Assembly: GCA_937914815.1 (NCBI GenBank)
Contig: CALDMI010000403.1
Coordinates: 1 to 7,602 of the forward strand
Reading direction: 5' to 3'
Source of the DNA: an uncultured Clostridia bacterium
Lineage (GTDB): Bacteria; Bacillota; Clostridia; Oscillospirales; CAG-272
Length of the DNA stretch: 7,602 nucleotides
Positions 1 to 5,140 of the stretch are shown piece after piece. Within the stretch, counting starts at the first letter, position 1; every line of letters begins with the position of its first letter. Under the pieces are notes generated by a model. It had not been told where the DNA came from, searched no databases, and worked only from the letters and a program-made list of their open reading frames with translations. The position numbers and the translations under genes are program-made.

Positions 1-205
1 CGCACACCGCCCCCGCCGGAACACCTCCGGCTTTCTTCTCGAGCTCCGAGACCCTTCCGGCGCACTTCACGGTGAATATCCCGCCGTCCTCTGTCTGCAC
101 GGCGAGCCCCGCAGAATCATATCCCCTGTATTCAAGAGCATGCAGTCCCGAGAGTATGACCGGTCCCGCGCTCACCTTTCCCGTATATCCGATTATTCCG
201 CACAT
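1..205 (-). CDS. glmS: Glutamine--fructose-6-phosphate aminotransferase (isomerizing), N-terminal part
   Basis: GlmS makes glucosamine-6-phosphate from fructose-6-phosphate and glutamine, the first committed step of amino-sugar synthesis for peptidoglycan; it is cytoplasmic. The first 68 codons are present and the rest lies beyond the left edge. The protein begins MCGIIGYTGK, where Cys2 is the N-terminal nucleophile of the class II (Ntn) glutamine amidotransferase domain exposed by removal of Met1. It continues with GLHALEYRGYDSAG, the hallmark GlmS segment (residues about 21-34). The ATG at 205-203 is preceded by AAGGAG (213-218) with a 7-nt spacer and is the only start that leaves Cys second. 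Other Ntn amidotransferases such as PurF and AsnB also start MCG, but the LEYRGYDSAG string is specific to GlmS. It is separated from the upstream same-strand operon by a terminator and has its own promoter. Confidence 0.95.
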   Translation of the reverse strand, partial: MCGIIGYTGKVSAGPVILSGLHALEYRGYDSAGLAVQTEDGGIFTVKCAGRVSELEKKAGGVPAGAVC

Positions 206-252
206 AATAATTCTCCTTTTTCTTCCGATGTAATGTCGGCATTGCCTATATT

Positions 253-281
253 ATCATATACAAAACTCCGGAGCTTTGCAA
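253..281 (-). promoter_or_regulatory. Sigma-A-type promoter for glmS
   Basis: Read on the minus strand there is TTGCAA (276-281), a 17-bp spacer, and TATGAT (253-258), close to the TTGACA-17-TATAAT consensus. It lies in an AT-rich stretch about 50 bp upstream of the glmS start, giving a leader of roughly 40 nt. Positions 206-376 hold no convincing gene. The short leader leaves no space for a glmS ribozyme. Confidence 0.6.
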
Positions 282-374
282 TCAACCGGACTATCAATAT
301 TCCGCAACCTGTATTAGCGAAAAGCATTATCGGATATGTCTTTGGCAAATATTCATCCGGTAACATGGACAAAT

Positions 375-412
375 AAAAAACACACGGTATACAGTACCCC
401 GTGTGCTTTTTA
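375..412 (-). terminator. Intrinsic terminator of the four-gene surface operon
   Basis: CACACGG (381-387) and CCGTGTG (399-405) form a 7-bp stem with an 11-nt loop. On the minus strand the stem is followed by a T-rich run (TTTTTTATTT), so it fits the end of the operon whose last stop codon is at 477-479. On the plus strand the stem is followed by CTTTTTA, so it could work both ways, but no plus-strand gene reaches it. The 64 bases between it and the stop codon show nothing else. Confidence 0.75.
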
Positions 413-476
413 TGTACAGCTGCCGCGCCGCTTATATAGCACTACGACATTACTGTTCTTTACATAGATTACCGCC

Positions 477-959
477 TTATTTCACCGTCGTATTCAGGGT
501 GACGGAGCCGGCGCTGTAATATGTCTCGGGCTCGTATGCCATGATTTTCAGTACTATTTTTGCCCCCGCGCGCGGGACGCTCGTGAACTCCACCGTCCTT
601 ATGTATTCACCCGGCTTTATAATCCCGGTCTCCGCTATAACTCGGTTCTTTTCATCAAGAATACGGAGCCGGAGCCAGACATCGTTCCCGCTGTCATTCG
701 TGAAAAATATATCCGCCGAATTGTTTTCTATAATAACATTCCCGCAGACATGAGCCGAAAAACCCATGCCGTCCTTATATATCTGCGTCCAGCTTTTGTC
801 CGTGACCGACGGGGTGCCCTTCTCTGCCGCAGACTCAAACTCCGGCGGGACAAATTCCGCCTGTCCGGGGTCTCCCCCCGTGAGGGCAAGCGACAGTATC
901 ATTCCGATCACCGCTATAACGCAGACAGCCGATAGTATAAGAACGGTGGTTTTCTTCAT
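477..959 (-). CDS. Membrane-anchored extracellular beta-domain protein, paralogue of the 1663-2217 product
   Basis: This 160-residue protein has no function I can name. It begins MKKTT and has one hydrophobic segment at about residues 5-27 with no lipobox, so it is probably a signal anchor with the rest outside the cell. A linker with acidic and proline residues follows (about 29-55). The remaining 100 residues look beta-rich and resemble the C-terminal part of the 184-residue operon mate: both contain a NNSADIFFTND / KSATLLFANPT strand, then a G-x-(I/L)-x-PG turn (GIIKPGEYIRTVEF versus GRLTPGNKVTRLNL), and end in an alternating-hydrophobic strand. An upstream in-frame ATG at 974 exists, but AGGAG at 965-969 sits within that extension and is correctly spaced for the ATG at 959, so I chose 959. 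It is the last gene of the operon, separated from the gene before it by two hairpins. Confidence 0.8.
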   Translation of the reverse strand: MKKTTVLILSAVCVIAVIGMILSLALTGGDPGQAEFVPPEFESAAEKGTPSVTDKSWTQIYKDGMGFSAHVCGNVIIENNSADIFFTNDSGNDVWLRLRILDEKNRVIAETGIIKPGEYIRTVEFTSVPRAGAKIVLKIMAYEPETYYSAGSVTLNTTVK

Positions 960-983
960 TTTCATCTCCTGCATGAAATCCGT

Positions 984-1015
984 TTATTAAAGCCTGCCGC
1001 CCGGGGGCGACAGGC
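984..1015 (-). terminator. Hairpin with weak T-run between the last two operon genes
   Basis: On the minus strand GCCTGTCGC (1007-1015) pairs with GCGGCAGGC (992-1000), nine pairs including one G-T, around a 6-base loop. It is followed by TTTAATAAA, a weak terminator tail. It lies just upstream of the ribosome site of the 477-959 gene, so it probably acts as a partial terminator or an mRNA 3'-end stabiliser that lowers expression of the last gene relative to the small secreted protein before it. That role is inferred. Confidence 0.5.
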
Positions 1016-1019
1016 ACGC

Positions 1020-1073
1020 GTGGGGGAAAGATATATGCGAGACCGCGCCGGGGGCGTGGTCTTGTGGGGGAAA
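1020..1073. repeat. Two copies of GTGGGGGAAA flanking a hairpin
   Basis: The 10-base word GTGGGGGAAA occurs at 1020-1029 and again at 1064-1073, either side of the hairpin at 1040-1062, in the 118-bp spacer between the last two operon genes. The origin is unknown; the copies are too short to be called a mobile element. Confidence 0.6.
1040..1062 (-). other. GC-rich hairpin just downstream of the small secreted protein gene
   Basis: On the minus strand AGACC and GGTCT form the outer stem, then one A-C mismatch, then CGCC paired with GGCG and a CCC loop. It starts 16 bases after the stop codon of the 1078-1608 gene. No T-run follows, so it is more likely a 3'-end stabiliser or processing structure than a terminator by itself. 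The downstream hairpin at 992-1015 may supply termination. Confidence 0.45.
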
Positions 1074-1077
1074 CTAT

Positions 1078-1608
1078 TTAATTTCCGAGCGTTACCGTCA
1101 CGCTTCCTATGGTCGTGCCGGCGGTCGTATTCTTCGGGAGCGCGCCGGTAAGGGTGAGCACCGCGCTGCCCGTGGGGGCGTTGTCCTTCGCCGTGCCTAC
1201 TGCGGTGGCGAGGGTGATTGTGGCATTGTCAAAGCTACCGCTCACCGCCTCAAATCCGGTGGCTGCCGAATAGCTGAGCGTTGCCTTTACCGCGGCGTTT
1301 GAATGGTTTGTCACGGTCACTTTGTTTGCGCCGTCCGCGCAGGTCCATGCGGCGTCGGTTGCGCCGTCGTACTTATGCTCCTGCGGATTCCATGTGCCCT
1401 CGGCTGCATCGGTGTAGGTAAACTCCATGCTGCCCCATGTGATGTCGACGCGGTATATCGTGTCGGTTGCACTGCCGGGGACATATGTACCCGTGACATC
1501 CGCCTGATCCGTACCGCCGGCGCTCGTAATCGGGCTCGCCGCAGAGGCGGCAACCGACAGCGTGCAGAGCATTGCAAGCGTGAGAATGATTACTAAGAGT
1601 TTTTTCAT
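1078..1608 (-). CDS. Small secreted protein made of a WG/MEFTY domain
   Basis: This 176-residue protein has a clear Sec signal peptide (MKK, hydrophobic core about 4-20, cleavage near ASA/AS at 21-25). The mature part is Thr-, Ala- and Gly-rich and predicted to be all beta. Its core contains IYRVDITWGSMEFTYTD (51-67), WNPQEHKY (73-80), Trp88, a VTVTNHS strand (97-103) and a final GSVTVTLGN strand at the extreme C-terminus. The same order of motifs ends the 672-residue protein at 2223-4241, so both carry one homologous domain. I know of no established name or function for this domain. There is no sortase motif, transmembrane tail or binding repeat, so the protein is either released or held by partners. 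The start has AAAGGA about 11 bases upstream. The 54 bases before it contain only AT-rich sequence. Being short, simple and followed by strong hairpins, it could be an abundant structural subunit; that is inference. Confidence 0.88.
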   Translation of the reverse strand: MKKLLVIILTLAMLCTLSVAASAASPITSAGGTDQADVTGTYVPGSATDTIYRVDITWGSMEFTYTDAAEGTWNPQEHKYDGATDAAWTCADGANKVTVTNHSNAAVKATLSYSAATGFEAVSGSFDNATITLATAVGTAKDNAPTGSAVLTLTGALPKNTTAGTTIGSVTVTLGN

Positions 1609-1662
1609 GGTTGGTTAAATCCTTTCTTATATAATTTTTTTGGGATTACCTGAATTATAATA

Positions 1663-2217
1663 TTATCTGACCACCGTTACACAGACGGCTATCTCGGTAT
1701 TTACCATTGCCCGCTCGCCGGTTGTACGGTCGTAGTAATAGACAATTAATTTACCGTCGTAGCCCCCCTCGGCGAGGCGGTCGCAGGCGCCGTCCGCAAG
1801 GTTCAGCCTTGTGACCTTGTTACCCGGGGTCAGTCTGCCGGACTGAAGGATAATGACATCGTCTATCACAAGGCAGATAACCATGTCCTGATTTGACCTC
1901 GTCGGATTGGCAAACAGGAGAGTCGCGGATTTCTCCGATATACTGATGCTCACCTCTTTTGAATAGGTCAGGCTCACCGCTCCGCCGCCCTCCGGCTGCT
2001 CGAGCTTTTTGTCGCTTTCGTCTCCGATAGGCTCGGCATTCGCCTCTATGTCCTTCGGCGCGTAATCCGGAGTAAGAACCGGTCCCTTTCCGCGGAACCA
2101 TATCGCCCAGACGCTTATTGCCACGGCGACAAGCGTTATCAGAAGCAGAATCAGGAGAATAACAAGCATCCGCCTGTCATTACCGTTTTGTTCTTTGTTT
2201 TCTTTTTCGCTCTTCAT
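1663..2217 (-). CDS. Membrane-anchored extracellular beta-domain protein with charged cytoplasmic N-terminus
   Basis: This 184-residue protein starts with a very polar, Lys/Glu-rich 16-residue N-terminus, then a single strong transmembrane segment (about 17-41) and a short basic FRGKG. This suggests one spanning helix with the C-terminus outside. A proline/acidic linker (about 46-76, including YAPKDIEANAEPIGDE and EQPEGGG) leads to a beta-type domain (about 80-184) with SATLLFANPTRSNQDMVICLVIDD, GRLTPGNKVTRLNL, GGYDGKLIVYYYD and MVNTEIAVCVTVV. It resembles the domain of the 477-959 product. I recognise this arrangement as recurring in Clostridia proteins of unknown role, but can name no function. 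Its ribosome site GGAGG (2230-2234) lies in the last codons of the upstream gene, whose stop is only 5 bases away, so translation is probably coupled. It may anchor the secreted partners to the membrane (inference). Confidence 0.88.
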   Translation of the reverse strand: MKSEKENKEQNGNDRRMLVILLILLLITLVAVAISVWAIWFRGKGPVLTPDYAPKDIEANAEPIGDESDKKLEQPEGGGAVSLTYSKEVSISISEKSATLLFANPTRSNQDMVICLVIDDVIILQSGRLTPGNKVTRLNLADGACDRLAEGGYDGKLIVYYYDRTTGERAMVNTEIAVCVTVVR

Positions 2218-2222
2218 TGCGA

Positions 2223-4241
2223 TTATGCACCTCCGATCTTTACCGTTACCGTGCCGAGTGTCTGACTGCTCATATTGCCGCCCGGCTTCCCGCGGAGAAT
2301 GATCCGGACCTGCTTTTGCCCCCCTATGGGGAGCGCGACAGACGATGTAACCGCCGCCGTCCCGTCGTAAAACTCCGCGCTCACCGCCGTGTCCGTCTGA
2401 TTATATGTAAATTCTACGCTTACAGGCATTGTCCCGGTGTTTTTAACCGTTATCATGTCGCCGCCATCATCGTCGGGCGTCCACTCGCCGTATTCATATT
2501 CGTGCGTCTCGGGGTTCCACTCGCCGTCGGTATAGGTAAATTCCATAGCGCCCCAGATGACCGTGACCGAAATCCTCCCGGTCTCGGTTTTACCGCACGC
2601 CGCGCAGATGCGTTTTCCGTCCTCCTGCCAGTCTCCGAACCGGTGACTGCAGGTCACCCTGACGCTGACCTTATCTGAAAGGGTTATCTCGTTGTAGTTT
2701 TTTGTATCGGTCGGCTTGAATACTACGGTAAAGTACTGGTAGCCGGTGCTCGTTATCTTGATGTCTCCGTCCTCCCACTCAAATGTGCCGTCTACATCCC
2801 AGCTCATTGAAGAGGGAAAGTTATAATTGCGTGCCGCACCGCCGGTAAGTGCGCTCCCCTTAAGGTATTGGTTGACCGCCAGATCAATACTGTCGGCGCT
2901 CGGATAATTTCCGGCATTGACCTCCGGGGTGCATTTTTCCACCGTCAGCTTTGCTATATTGCTCCTGACGCTTGCGCTCTGCCCGTTGTCGTCGCGCGTG
3001 TTTGTAACTATTATGTAGTAGTAATGCACTCCGGCGTCGGCTATTACAAGACCGTTTACAAGTTCGTCCTCGATCTCTCTTCCGTTGCTTCCGTCCTCAT
3101 CGCACTCGTATAATTTATCAGTAAAGGTATGCCCCACCGCTCCGTCTATGCCCACACTGATAAGTATGCCCTTGCCGTATGGAGCCGTTTGCTCGGGTTT
3201 TACATTCGTCCGTATCACGGCAGGTACAGCGGGGGTCAGGCTCCAGTGGGCGTAGAGGGTTCTGTTACCGCCGGATGTCCCGGGGTCCACCACCTTCGAG
3301 GATTCGGTAACCTTTGTGCCGCCGCTTTTCGCCGTATACCAGCCGTCGAAGGTATAACCGCCCGTGCGGGTAGGGGTAGGCAGCTTGCCATAGGTCTCAC
3401 CGACAGTAACGAGCTTGCTTGTCGTGTCTACCGTACCGCCGTTAGGGTCAAAGCTCGCGGTGTAGGTCAGCGACTTCGGCGTGACGGTGAAGGTAGCCGA
3501 GCCCCTGTTTTTATAAGAGCTGCCGTAATCGGAGGCAACCCAGACTCCGAAATAGCGGGCAACGTTCGTCCGCGTGTCGGTATCGTTTACAAAATCGCAG
3601 CTTACCTCCGTTTTTGCCGTGGAACTGCCGCAGGTATATGTCGTGGAGCTTTTATCCGGGGCGATGTGATAGCCGATTACATTCGTATTCCCCTCGGAGC
3701 CGTTGACGGTAATTTTCGGTGTGTCTCCCGGGTAAAACACAACGTTGGTGCCGGCATCGGCGGCGCTGTTTTCACCGAGATATACAAGCTGACAGTAGTA
3801 ATTTGCCGTGGCTTTTTTGTTCGACACCTCAAAGGTTCCCTCCAGCGTAGTGTCGAACGTCACGGTATATGTCGAGTGTGCGGGAACATTGACAAGGGCG
3901 ACAAGCTCCACATAGGACAGTTTGAAATAGCAGTTGAGATCACCTGTATCTATCGATATGCTTTCTCCGTTGTTTGCGATCGAGGCGATTTCAACAGAGC
4001 CGTTAATCAGAGTATTGTCAATATTGTCCTCGAGCGCTTTGCCGTATGCCACCTCGGTAAGGTTTTTTCCCTTGAAACCGTACTTAAAAGCGGGACCGGA
4101 AGTTCCGATATGATAGGCAACACTCACCGCCGCGTCCGCCCGGAACCCGAGTCCGAGCCAGAGCATGCCGAAAAGCATAAGCAATACAAGAAACGACGGT
4201 GCTGTCACCCTCGACAAATATTTTGTCTTTTTCGTTTTCAT
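2223..4241 (-). CDS. Large secreted multidomain surface protein with InlB B-type repeat and C-terminal WG/MEFTY domain
   Basis: This 672-residue protein is the first gene of the operon. It has a basic N-terminus and a long hydrophobic core (about 15-33) ending in ADA-AV (35-39), a likely signal peptidase I site. Residues about 39-255 form a beta-rich region I do not recognise. Residues about 258-333 ([11 protein letters not shown] ... [17 protein letters not shown] ... RTLYAHWS) are a Listeria-Bacteroides/InlB B-type repeat, common in Firmicute surface proteins. Residues about 341-437 and 438-530 look like two Ig-like modules, the second containing [15 protein letters not shown]. Residues 531-553 have Cys531, His533, Cys546 and Cys549 (CSH...CAACG), a small possibly metal-binding or disulfide element. 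Residues 556-672 are the WG/MEFTY domain (WGAMEFTY 563-570, WNPETHEY 575-582, final TVTVKIG strand) shared with the 1078-1608 protein. No LPxTG, SLH or choline-binding anchor is seen. GGAG (4251-4254) lies 9 bases before the ATG. Confidence 0.9.
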   Translation of the reverse strand: MKTKKTKYLSRVTAPSFLVLLMLFGMLWLGLGFRADAAVSVAYHIGTSGPAFKYGFKGKNLTEVAYGKALEDNIDNTLINGSVEIASIANNGESISIDTGDLNCYFKLSYVELVALVNVPAHSTYTVTFDTTLEGTFEVSNKKATANYYCQLVYLGENSAADAGTNVVFYPGDTPKITVNGSEGNTNVIGYHIAPDKSSTTYTCGSSTAKTEVSCDFVNDTDTRTNVARYFGVWVASDYGSSYKNRGSATFTVTPKSLTYTASFDPNGGTVDTTSKLVTVGETYGKLPTPTRTGGYTFDGWYTAKSGGTKVTESSKVVDPGTSGGNRTLYAHWSLTPAVPAVIRTNVKPEQTAPYGKGILISVGIDGAVGHTFTDKLYECDEDGSNGREIEDELVNGLVIADAGVHYYYIIVTNTRDDNGQSASVRSNIAKLTVEKCTPEVNAGNYPSADSIDLAVNQYLKGSALTGGAARNYNFPSSMSWDVDGTFEWEDGDIKITSTGYQYFTVVFKPTDTKNYNEITLSDKVSVRVTCSHRFGDWQEDGKRICAACGKTETGRISVTVIWGAMEFTYTDGEWNPETHEYEYGEWTPDDDGGDMITVKNTGTMPVSVEFTYNQTDTAVSAEFYDGTAAVTSSVALPIGGQKQVRIILRGKPGGNMSSQTLGTVTVKIGGA

Positions 4242-4283
4242 AATAATTTGCTCCGTTCCGAATATCCGCCCGCCCCCTCATAG

Positions 4284-4296
4284 ATCGGGAGCCGAT
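4284..4296. other. Small hairpin in the 5' leader of the surface operon
   Basis: ATCGG (4284-4288) pairs with CCGAT (4292-4296) around GAG. On the plus strand it is followed by TTTGTTTTTC and could terminate antisense transcripts heading toward the regulator gene. On the minus strand it would be a 5'-leader stem about 45 bases before the start codon. It is short and could be chance. Confidence 0.25.
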
Positions 4297-4314
4297 TTGT
4301 TTTTCAGTACTTAC

Positions 4315-4333
4315 ATTATGATATTAACATAAT
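4315..4333. promoter_or_regulatory. Inverted repeat overlapping the operon promoter
   Basis: ATTATG (4315-4320) and CATAAT (4328-4333) form a perfect 6-bp inverted repeat with a 7-bp centre. It covers the proposed -10 region of the minus-strand promoter, where a repressor would act. The stretch is AT-rich, so chance is possible. Confidence 0.3.
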
Positions 4334-4345
4334 TTTTGCTGAAAA
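4318..4345 (-). promoter_or_regulatory. Candidate promoter of the surface operon
   Basis: On the minus strand there is TTTTCA (4340-4345), a 16-bp spacer and TATCAT (4318-4323), five of six matches at -10 but a weak -35. Transcription would begin near 4311 and give a leader of about 70 bases. A weak -35 fits a promoter that needs an activator, but the assignment is tentative. Confidence 0.35.
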
Positions 4346-4365
4346 TCACCCCGCAAAGCAAAATC

Positions 4366-4380
4366 GTAACTTCTTGTAAC
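4366..4380. promoter_or_regulatory. GTAAC direct repeat, candidate response-regulator site between divergent promoters
   Basis: GTAAC occurs at 4366-4370 and 4376-4380, one helical turn apart (10-bp period). A related inverted half (ATTAC, 4383-4387) follows. OmpR/PhoB-family regulators typically bind direct repeats of about one turn. The pair lies between the -35 boxes of the two proposed divergent promoters, about 20 bp from the minus-strand one and 12 bp from the plus-strand one, so one bound dimer could act on both. The match to the neighbouring regulator is inferred. Confidence 0.35.
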
Positions 4381-4392
4381 CGATTACGGCGG

Positions 4393-4421
4393 TTGAAATA
4401 TTTACCGGATTATGATATATT
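4393..4421 (+). promoter_or_regulatory. Sigma-A-type promoter for the two-component genes
   Basis: TTGAAA (4393-4398), a 17-bp spacer and TATATT (4416-4421) each match the consensus at five of six positions. The start point would be near 4428, giving a leader of about 43 bases with AAAGGAGG at 4458-4465. Confidence 0.6.
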
Positions 4422-4470
4422 TAAGATATAACTAAAGTAAAACGGTGCTTTTTGACGAAAGGAGGACGCT

Positions 4471-5136
4471 ATGTCTGTTGAAGGCAGAAGGCTGCTTATC
4501 ATTGAGGATAATCTCGCACAGCAAAAGGAACTCTGCGACTGGTTCGGCGCGAAGAACGAGGTATATACAGCCACGACCGTCGCCCGGGGAACAGAGCTCG
4601 CAAAAAGCAAATCCCCTGACGGAATTATTTTGGATCTCGTCCTCCCGGACGGGAGCGGCATGTCGCTCTTTGAGGCGGTGGAAAATCTCCCGCCCGTTGT
4701 CATTCTCTCCGACATAAGCTCGGAGGAGTCGATGATAGAGGGATTTTCACAGGGTGCGCTCGATTATGTTGTAAAGCCATGCTCGCCGGAGCTTCTTGAA
4801 ATGCGGCTCTCGCTCCGGCTCCTGCCCGCGCAGAGAGCCACTATCTCGGTAAACGGGCTGACGGTAAATTCCGCAAAGCGCACCTGCGCCTTTCACGGCA
4901 AGGAGATTTCCCTGACCTCCTCCGAATTCAATATTCTGTTTTTCCTCATCACCCACGCGGGGCAGTATTTTCTCCCGAACGAGATATATGAGAGCGTATG
5001 GAAGATGAAAAGCCTGCACACAACGACGATAAAGCGGCATATATCCACCCTCCGCATAAAGCTCTCGGAGGTGTGCGGAGACACGAAAATGATATATACC
5101 CAGTTCGGCAAGGGCTACTGCTTTGCGGGAGAGTGA
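4471..5136 (+). CDS. OmpR/PhoB-family response regulator
   Basis: This 221-residue protein is a cytoplasmic transcription factor switched by phosphorylation from a partner kinase. Residues about 7-112 are a complete receiver domain: acidic pair Glu12-Asp13 (LLIIEDN), phosphoacceptor Asp55 in ILDLVLPDGSG, switch Ser80 (VILSD) and Lys102 in VVKP. Residues about 124-219 are an OmpR-type winged helix, with ISLTSSEFNILFFLI leading to the transactivation loop, the recognition-helix region TTTIKRHISTLRIKL (184-198) and the wing IYTQFGKGYCF (208-218). All key residues are present, so it should be functional. The ATG follows a near-perfect AAAGGAGG with a 5-base spacer. Only 4 bases separate its stop from the kinase start, so they form an operon. 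Its divergent position makes the surface operon the obvious target. Confidence 0.95.
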   Translation: MSVEGRRLLIIEDNLAQQKELCDWFGAKNEVYTATTVARGTELAKSKSPDGIILDLVLPDGSGMSLFEAVENLPPVVILSDISSEESMIEGFSQGALDYVVKPCSPELLEMRLSLRLLPAQRATISVNGLTVNSAKRTCAFHGKEISLTSSEFNILFFLITHAGQYFLPNEIYESVWKMKSLHTTTIKRHISTLRIKLSEVCGDTKMIYTQFGKGYCFAGE

Positions 5137-5140
5137 GACT

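Noticed and set aside
140..376. Open frame on the plus strand, 78 codons
   Set aside because: It overlaps the glmS start antisense and crosses its promoter, with no ribosome site and a composition that does not look like protein.
477..959. Lipoprotein signal in the last operon gene (Cys near residue 13)
   Set aside because: The residues before the Cys do not fit a lipobox, and the Cys lies inside the hydrophobic core rather than at its end.
1609..1662. Internal promoter for the small secreted protein (TATAAT in the spacer)
   Set aside because: The spacer is AT-rich and gives -10-like strings by chance; no matching -35 is found at a 16-18 bp spacing.
3129..4283. Long open frame (384 codons) on the plus strand
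   Set aside because: It is antisense to the large surface protein, whose signal peptide and domains are clear. It is a GC-driven shadow frame with no recognisable domain.
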